Of a stretch of DNA of 13,373 bases, positions 8,407 through 13,373 are shown piece by piece. The DNA lies in contig MZZL01000021.1 of the NCBI GenBank assembly GCA_002749535.1, forward strand, positions 7,558 through 20,930, read 5' to 3'. The position numbers and the translations under genes were made by a program. Source of the stretch: Apophysomyces variabilis. Taxonomy: Eukaryota; Mucoromycota; Mucoromycetes; Mucorales; Mucoraceae. The notes under the pieces are model-generated. The model was not told the DNA's origin and did not search any database. It worked only from the letters and a program-made list of their open reading frames with translations. The first letter of the stretch is position 1. Each line of letters starts with the position of its first letter.

Positions 8407-9168
8407 TCACATATTTGTCCAGTGTATACCGTCATGATGTAATTGATTCTCAATACTCTGTAACCCGTAATGACCTAACAGATGTGCTTTCAAAATAAGC
8501 GTATCTCTTTCATGAATAGGAGGTGTCATGTATTCAGCAAACTTCAATGTTCGGATAGCTATATTGTGATCATCATTGTTTGTTTGTAATGATGAAGAGT
8601 GATTGGAATGTTCTTTGTCATCCGTTAGTAACTTTGTATTGGCACAGTTACTGTCGTCAGATGCTAAAGTTGTAGAAGAAGAAGAAGAGCTTGTTGATGA
8701 GGAAATATTTTGTTCTTTATTTGCCTCATAAATTTTAGTAGAGCGTAACTTGTCAACCGCGTTAAAAGGAAACTTCTCTTTTTTCAGTGTAAGAAACTCT
8801 TTGTTGGTGATTCTCTTGTTTTTCTTTTTGACAATAGAACCATCACTAGTGACATCAGCACAACCACCCCCCTTCAGAAGTAAAGGTACTTCTTCATCAG
8901 AATAGAGGCGAGAGAGAGCGTCTGGTATCAAGTTACTAATGCCTGGTAAATAAACGCATGTGAACGTGTATGAGAAGATAGATTCCCATCATCCCAACAT
9001 GAGCGCATTGGGAGATTCTTGAGTATTTAAATATATCAAGCTTTTGTGGTCTGTGTAGAGTGTAAATGGAATCAGATACAACCACTTGTGGAATTTTGAG
9101 AAGGAGTATACCACTGCGAGCAATTCACATTTTGTAGTGCTATAGTTGCGCTCAGATAGTGACAGCTT
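8407..9168 (-). pseudogene. Pol of element B: RNase H, low-complexity linker and integrase zinc-binding domain
   Basis: Reading on in frame from the TGA at 9169 gives 'LSERNYSTTKCELLAVV' (RNase H Glu) and 'PFTLYTDHKSL' (RNase H Asp). A TGA at 8989-8991 precedes 'WESIFSYTF', at a position where related polymerases usually have Arg. 'LPGISNLIPDALSRL' closes RNase H. The linker is unusually long and rich in Ser, Lys and Asp (about 8580-8850, including an S/T run). The integrase HHCC His pair is in 'KAHLLGHYGLQS'; its Cys pair 'CLEC' lies beyond the TGA at 8407-8409, which cuts the zinc domain in half. Confidence 0.87.
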
Positions 9169-10431
9169 TCAGGAAACCATGGCAATATACTTTATCTCAT
9201 TATTGATAACTTGATACAGAATGCCAGCAATACCAGTAGCACTTGCGTCAGTAGCCATGTGAAAACGATGAGAAAGATCAGGAGCAGAAATAACTGGTGC
9301 GTTGGCTAAGGCAGTCTGTAAGTTCTTGAACAACGTTGTATGACAATCGGTCCAGACATTCTGTAATGTCTTGTAACTGCGGAGTTGGTCCAATTTGGCT
9401 GTAAGCTTGGAAAAGAATGGGATAGATGATTGGAAGAATGACATGAAACCAAGGTAACTAGCCAAATGACGTCCTGTAGTGGGCAAAGGCCAGGTATAAG
9501 CATTTGATACCTTGCGTGGATCAGGTATGAGCTTTCCACTGATCAGAGACCAGCCAAGGATGTTGACACTTTTTTGTACAAAGACTATCTTGTCAGAATT
9601 CAAGACTAGGTTTGCTTTGGTTAACTGTCTAATAACCTCACTAACACAGTCAGTATGATAAGAAAGTAGAGGAAATGTAGAGATTATAATATCATCAATG
9701 TAAACGTTGATGTGGGAAAGATCCTCAAACAAAGTGGTCAAGCATCGTTGTACAACGGATCCAACATGGGTGATACTAAAACACGCCTTACGATGGATGT
9801 ATTGTATACCTGTAAAAGGTGACGTGAAAGCCAATTTGACCCGATCAGGTTCATGAATGGCAAACGATGTAAAACATGCATGAATGTCTAAAATCGTATG
9901 GATAGGGGCATTACCAATGCGTTGATAGATTGAAGAAATAAGCAGAAGCTGTTGTCAATCATTAACAAGAAGTTGTTGATTTAACAAATGAACATCGCAT
10001 ATGATTCTAGGCTTCTTCATAGAGTAATTGCCCTGAGAATCTTTCTTCTTAACAACAAGCAAAGGACTATTATAAGCCATATGAGATGGTGCTTTTTCAA
10101 TGACACCTTCAGCCAGCCATACTTCGATCTGTTGTTGCACAACATCATAATAAGCTTCTGGTAATGGGTATTGACGTCGATAAGCAATGGATCCTGGCTT
10201 CATTTTCAGATGTATGACTGAACCAGGCAGGCTACAGCTGGTATTCTTTGTATCAATCTCTGAATTGTCCTTGAGCAGCTTGTTGACTACATCCAACATC
10301 AGTTTGCGTTCTTCAATGGTACCATATGGATTATCATTTGGTTTGACACTATTAGGATCAATTGGATCAGGCTTTCTTGGACCGGTATGATTGAAATGAG
10401 AACTGACAAGACCTGTAATACCAATGTTCAT
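9169..10431 (-). pseudogene. Pol of element B: protease tail and reverse transcriptase
   Basis: The segment opens with 'YDMNIGITGL', which matches 'GLDLMPKLGIAITG' at the protease end in element A. 'GSIAYRRQYPLP' and 'AYNSPLLVVKKKD' then start RT. A TGA at 9955-9957 interrupts RT where element A has Arg ('DRYPLPL'), and the same frame continues with 'TILDIHACF' (first RT Asp), 'IHRKACFSITHVGSVVQR' and 'YIDDIII' (catalytic pair near 9691-9696). The usual 'PFGL' turn of RT motif B reads 'CFSI', so a normally conserved Pro and Gly are lost. The connection region 'PDPRKVSNAYTWPLP' and RNase H start 'ATDASATG' follow. A second TGA lies at 9169-9171. Bases 10432-10480 may encode a few more protease residues in a shifted frame ('STEYSDVIM'). 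Confidence 0.88.
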
Positions 10432-10559
10432 GTCATATCTGACATGATTACATCACTATATTCAGTGGATAAAACATCAGGTCTAGACTGTCAGTGAACA
10501 TATCGGCTATAATGCCTGTATGGATCAGGTTACACTAACATCTTCATAATCTATTCATC
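10432..10559. other. Junction between elements B and C; decayed, no clear gene
   Basis: Bases up to about 10480 may hold the last decoded part of the element B protease on the minus strand ('STEYSDVIM', frame-shifted from the Pol frame). Beyond that all minus-strand frames contain several stops and I recognise nothing. The sequence changes to the LTR-like start of element C at 10560. Confidence 0.35.
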
Positions 10560-10737
10560 TGTTGCTGGGACCCTAGCGGACACAGAATATCAAAAGACAG
10601 AAGATTAATGTGTCATTACCGATCATACAGATTTTACAAAAGATATTAGTAACTACCCCAACCTGCTTTTACCCGCACGCGTTTCTAAAGATATTTAAAG
10701 AGAACAGTCATTCGTGAAATAAAGAACATCTTTTTCA
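10560..10737 (+). repeat. Probable 5' LTR of element C
   Basis: TGTTGCTGGGACCC at 10560 is a plausible LTR start. A TATA-like ATATTTAAA at 10691-10699 is followed by AATAAA at 10718-10723, again inside GAAATAAAG. A possible CA end is at 10736-10737. Bases 10738-10818 would then be the untranslated leader. Borders are inferred from motifs only. Confidence 0.42.
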
Positions 10738-10818
10738 GTCTCGCTTATTCTTAGCGTCCTGTTATTTTCATTTTATACGTCATTTTTTTTTAAGCGAATA
10801 CTTATTTTCCCCTTATCC

Positions 10819-10911
10819 ATGATGTCCCAAACGAATTTGTCAAGCCCTCTATCCTCATATGCTCAAGTCGTTGCTGGAACAAAAAGCATATCTAGCTAAG
10901 TCACTGAGAAC
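10819..10911 (+). pseudogene. N-terminal end of Gag C cut off by a TAA
   Basis: ATG at 10819-10821 opens a frame with 'SSPLSSYAQVVAG', a Ser/Ala-rich style common at the start of fungal Gag proteins. It continues in frame through TAA 10897-10899 to the ATG at 10912. This is the likely original Gag start. Confidence 0.6.
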
Positions 10912-12489
10912 ATGAATGTGGACGCTGCAAACACACCATTGTCAGCTGAACAACGTACCGATGTGGCCATTAGGGAGGTTTCCGAACGTCTAGCTACCCT
11001 TGGTGAGAAAATTGCCTCATCATCCGCATCAGCTGAGGAGAAAGAAGCTGCTAGACAAGCTTATCATGAAGCTAACCAAGACTTGGACTTGCTCTTACAA
11101 ACTAAGACTAAATTGGTATCGCCAAAAAACAAGCATCATCAAGTAACCTACTGGCCACCCTGTATTGTTTCCAAGGATCTTCCTCTGCTACAGTGGACAG
11201 GAAATGTGGTAGACCCTACCAAGACGGTGTTTACATCAATCCAGGAATGTTTGGACAAGTTAGAAGATATTGTCTTGTCATATGGCCAAGAACTTGATGA
11301 TAGCTGGCATCGTTTGTTGCCATGTACACTCTCTCCTGAACAACGCTCGTGGTTCGATGCCCATCTCTGGAAGGTGCCTCATTTGCCATGGTCGTATGCA
11401 CGAAACGCTCTTTTGCAAAAGTACAGTATCAATGATGCAGAACGTCAAGCAAGCTTTACTCAAGAATTGATCACCATGAAAATGTCAAGAAATGAATCTG
11501 TGGAAAAGTACACCGACCATTTCTATAAGGTGCGCCGTGAGGCAGGTGTAAATGATGACCAAGTAATGGCTATCCTCTACACAAACTCCTTGCTTTCTGA
11601 GCTGTCTCAGCAAGTCAAACTTGCTCAAGTCAATTTACCCATTGAACAAAGGTGCACGGTAGACCAGGCTGCTGCCATGGCAAGAGCTCTTTATCCGCAA
11701 GTTGTCTGTCCTGTCTCTTCTGGCACCCCTACAGGATCTTCAGAACTGAAAGGTTTAAAATTGGTTTCATGCGCTCCTCAGCGTAAAGATCAACACTGCC
11801 ATATTCATGGTAAAGGTTCACATTCAACAAATGAATGTAGGGTTTTGGTGGACACTCTCAGAACAGTCCAACCTGGCCAACGTATTGACAAGAACACTCG
11901 TTCTTCTGCTACTGGGACAACCACACCCCAACCACCCACTGCTTCCCGTCCTCCAGCAATTCCCAACAACATGAAATTGTGTTACAAGGGTTGTGGCGCG
12001 ACCTGGACCCGTGGTCATGTGTGTAACGTCAATCCCAACAACCCCAGGAATTCTTTGGCGATCTGCACAACGCGTGTTGAGGACAGCCCCTCTGACAGCA
12101 CCAATGATATTCAAGAAGAAATTGAAGAAGACATTGAAATGGCAGCCAAAGAGATTGACACCGTGATCGCGGATTCTTGCAGCATGTGTAAGTTACACAC
12201 ATCCAGTATGGATTATTCATTCCCAAAAACTGGTTCTTATTATGTGCCTATCACTTTACAGGACCAAAACCTACGAGCTCTTCTGGATTCAGGTGCCACA
12301 GTTAGCACTGTTTCTCGTGCCCTTTGTTTAGAAAACGGTTGGCAAATTCGCCCCCAAACAGGCAAAATAAAGCTTGCAGCTCAAAACCAATTTGTTTCAC
12401 GTGTTGGAAAGACTCCACCCATTAAAATTGTTTGCAATAACCTTACACTATGGTCACAGACCTCACTAAAAGTAGTGAAAACGCACTAA
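10912..12489 (+). CDS. Gag and partial aspartic protease of element C, 525 codons open
   Basis: Gag packages element RNA; the protease would cut the polyprotein. The true family start is probably the ATG at 10819 (MMSQTNLSSP..., in frame), but a TAA at 10897-10899, one step from CAA, separates it, so the longest open frame starts at the ATG at 10912. Residues from 10912: N-terminal helical, Ala/Glu-rich region (15-65); retrotrans_gag-like core (about 95-240, 'DDSWHRLLP', 'WFDAHLW', 'SRNESVEKYTDHF'); knuckle C296-x2-H299-x4-H304-x4-C309; Pro/Thr linker; knuckle C357-x3-C361-x7-H369-x-C371; acidic stretch near 400-412; protease with D-S-G at 459-461. The frame then runs into the minisatellite and ends at TAA 12487-12489, so the last dozen residues are not native. 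Unlike elements A and B it has no internal stop after 10912. Confidence 0.88.
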   Translation: MNVDAANTPLSAEQRTDVAIREVSERLATLGEKIASSSASAEEKEAARQAYHEANQDLDLLLQTKTKLVSPKNKHHQVTYWPPCIVSKDLPLLQWTGNVVDPTKTVFTSIQECLDKLEDIVLSYGQELDDSWHRLLPCTLSPEQRSWFDAHLWKVPHLPWSYARNALLQKYSINDAERQASFTQELITMKMSRNESVEKYTDHFYKVRREAGVNDDQVMAILYTNSLLSELSQQVKLAQVNLPIEQRCTVDQAAAMARALYPQVVCPVSSGTPTGSSELKGLKLVSCAPQRKDQHCHIHGKGSHSTNECRVLVDTLRTVQPGQRIDKNTRSSATGTTTPQPPTASRPPAIPNNMKLCYKGCGATWTRGHVCNVNPNNPRNSLAICTTRVEDSPSDSTNDIQEEIEEDIEMAAKEIDTVIADSCSMCKLHTSSMDYSFPKTGSYYVPITLQDQNLRALLDSGATVSTVSRALCLENGWQIRPQTGKIKLAAQNQFVSRVGKTPPIKIVCNNLTLWSQTSLKVVKTH

Positions 12490-12579
12490 AAGTAGTGAAA
12501 ACGCACTAAAAGTAGTAAATCTGTACTAAAAGTAGTAAAATCACTAAAAGTAGTGAATTTCTCACTAAAAGTAGTGAAG
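12464..12579 (+). repeat. Hairpin minisatellite, six units of 18-21 bp
   Basis: Six tandem units begin at 12464, 12484, 12504, 12524, 12542 and 12563. The first two are identical 20-mers, CACTAAAAGTAGTGAAAACG. Each unit contains CACTA-AAAG-TAGTG, a perfect 5-bp stem with a 4-base loop. Unit 4 has TACTA...TAGTA, in which both sides of the first base pair changed, so pairing is kept; unit 3 has one side changed. Spacers between stems vary in sequence and length. It joins the truncated protease of element C without a gap and supplies its stop codon. Confidence 0.9.
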
Positions 12580-12593
12580 TGTAAGGCTCGCAA

Positions 12594-12756
12594 TTTTGGA
12601 CCGACCGTCCCGATACTGACCCGTACCGAACCATACCGTCGATCTCAGTCTGTAAGTTTTGGACCGAACCCCTTGGACCGATGGTCTCGGTTTATATATT
12701 TTGGACCGATCTCGGTTCATGTAAACTGTCCCAACCCGACCGATTGGACCGTCGGT
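12594..12756. repeat. CpG-rich cluster of GGACCGA motifs
   Basis: TTTTGGACCGA occurs at 12594, 12657 and 12699, TTGGACCGA at 12673 and TTGGACCG at 12744, with further ACCGA, CTCGGTT and TCGGTC words between them. Some form inverted pairs, for example GACCGA-8 bases-TCGGTC at 12737-12756. The period is irregular (about 40-63 bp). The region is visibly richer in C, G and CpG than the AT-rich sequence that follows. No coding sense is apparent. Confidence 0.7.
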
Positions 12757-12779
12757 CATGATAGTAGTTTTGGTTTTCA

Positions 12780-13373
12780 AAAAGAAAATTATTATCTATA
12801 AAGTATTATTGGAGAAAAAACACTCACAACAAGTAAAATAGTTTTATTTAATCAGTTCGTAGTATTTTATTTTTGCTTATAGTATGCGCAAACAAAGAAT
12901 TATTTGTAAGGTGGTATTCTATTCTTCGTATTGTTATCATTGATAATTGTTTTTTCTTTCGACATTATATGCCATACCGTTTTCAAGTAACAGTAGCATT
13001 TGGTATGAAAAAGTTTTTGAAAGGTAAACTCTTACCTTAGGTTTCTGCAGTAATCACTGTTCACTTACCAAATTTATAAATTCTCCATAGCAATTTGGGC
13101 AACCAAGCATTGTACTTTTTTGGATGCATATCCTAACTGTAATCACCCTCACAATGACGTGATAATACATACATTGGAGCTTCGTTACGGGAATCAATAC
13201 GAAATTGTTCAATATCTGGTTAGATATAGTGTTGATCGATTTCTTAACATACATACGTTTTTTCATAGTGCATTGTGATGACGATCCGTGTAACTTGCAA
13301 AAAAGCTATAAATTAAATGTGTAGTTATGGTGGAGTGTCTGTACCTTTAAAACATGTCTATTCACAAGCGAAA
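12780..13373. other. AT-rich right flank, no gene recognised
   Basis: About 590 bases of AT-rich sequence. ORFs are short and show no recognisable domain; a 70-codon minus-strand ORF at 13054-13266 has no family feature I know. A short near-perfect palindrome, TTATCA-T-TGATAA, lies around 12934-12946. I see no tRNA, rRNA or transposon ends. It may be the intergenic flank of the transposon cluster. Confidence 0.5.

Larger units (their letters stand above)
6521..10431 (-). mobile_element. Element B: Ty3/gypsy chromodomain retrotransposon (chromovirus-like), 5' part missing
   Basis: The minus strand carries the end of protease, RT, RNase H, integrase and a chromodomain in one frame from 10431 to the TAA at 7162-7164. 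A 3' untranslated stretch, a purine tract and an LTR-like region follow. Gag and the protease active site are absent: upstream of 10431 the frame fills with stops and by about 10560 the sequence becomes the LTR-like start of element C in the opposite orientation. Coding similarity to element A is clear domain by domain but moderate, so this is a different family. Confidence 0.88.
10560..12463 (+). mobile_element. Element C: Ty3/gypsy fragment, LTR-like leader plus Gag-protease, 3' part missing
   Basis: The plus strand carries an LTR-like leader, Gag with two zinc knuckles and the first half of an aspartic protease. Similarity stops in mid-protease at about 12450, where a minisatellite begins. 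RT, RNase H, integrase and the 3' LTR of this element are absent. It lies head to head with element B, whose Pol begins just left of it on the other strand. Confidence 0.82.

Noticed and set aside
12464..12579. CACTA/TAGTG words as ends of an En/Spm (CACTA) transposon
   Set aside because: They are tandem minisatellite units 18-21 bp apart with no element or transposase between them.
12464..12579. CRISPR array
   Set aside because: Spacers of about 4-7 bases are far too short, the sequence context is eukaryotic, and no cas genes are present.
12553..12801. 82-codon ORF over the GGACCGA block and its minus-strand counterpart
   Set aside because: Both strands are open because the repeat words lack stop codons; the translation is repetitive and resembles no protein family I know.
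13054..13266. 70-codon minus-strand ORF
   Set aside because: AT-rich, no recognisable domain or conserved motif, and its length is within chance for this sequence.

Overview
The window is eukaryotic and looks like a transposon graveyard from a filamentous, probably early-diverging (Mucoromycota-like) fungus. The evidence is three Ty3/gypsy (Metaviridae-type) LTR retrotransposon remnants, one DD34E Tc1/mariner-type DNA transposon and AT-rich spacer with minisatellites. There are no bacterial operons or ribosome binding sites and no convincing host gene. The fungal assignment is an inference from the style of Gag and Pol; no single-copy marker confirms it.

Layout. (A) 1-4274, minus strand: a Ty3/gypsy Gag-Pol in one continuous reading frame (Gag, two zinc knuckles, protease, reverse transcriptase, RNase H, integrase, GPY/F-like tail). 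Five in-frame stops break it and it runs off the left edge. Its 5' LTR with TATA box and AATAAA lies at about 4362-4626. (Spacer) 4627-4907: no recognised gene. (Tn) 4914-6515: a 1.6-kb Tc1/mariner element with 110-bp terminal inverted repeats and a dead transposase on the minus strand (one frameshift, six stops, first catalytic Asp changed to Asn). It sits inside or beside the 3' LTR of element B. (B) about 6521-10431, minus strand: a second Ty3/gypsy Pol (RT, RNase H, integrase, C-terminal chromodomain) with five in-frame TGA codons and an integrase whose catalytic Glu is Lys. Its gag and protease core are missing. (C) about 10560-12463, plus strand: LTR-like leader plus a Gag-protease ORF, open for 525 codons from 10912, cut in the middle of protease. 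(Right flank) 12464-12579: six units of a hairpin-forming minisatellite; 12594-12756: a CpG-rich cluster of GGACCGA motifs; then AT-rich sequence without a recognisable gene.

How it fits together. None of the elements can be autonomous as seen. The damage has a common style. All 17 premature stops that I place in reading frames can be explained by single C-to-T or G-to-A transitions, and 12 are TGA, several where homologous alignment expects Arg (CGA). The two 110-bp repeats of the DNA transposon differ at 11 positions, all transitions, and 9 of these fall in inferred CpG sites. This is the signature of methyl-CpG deamination of silenced repeats rather than classical CpA-targeted RIP. Element C, between the decayed elements and a minisatellite, is the least damaged reading frame.
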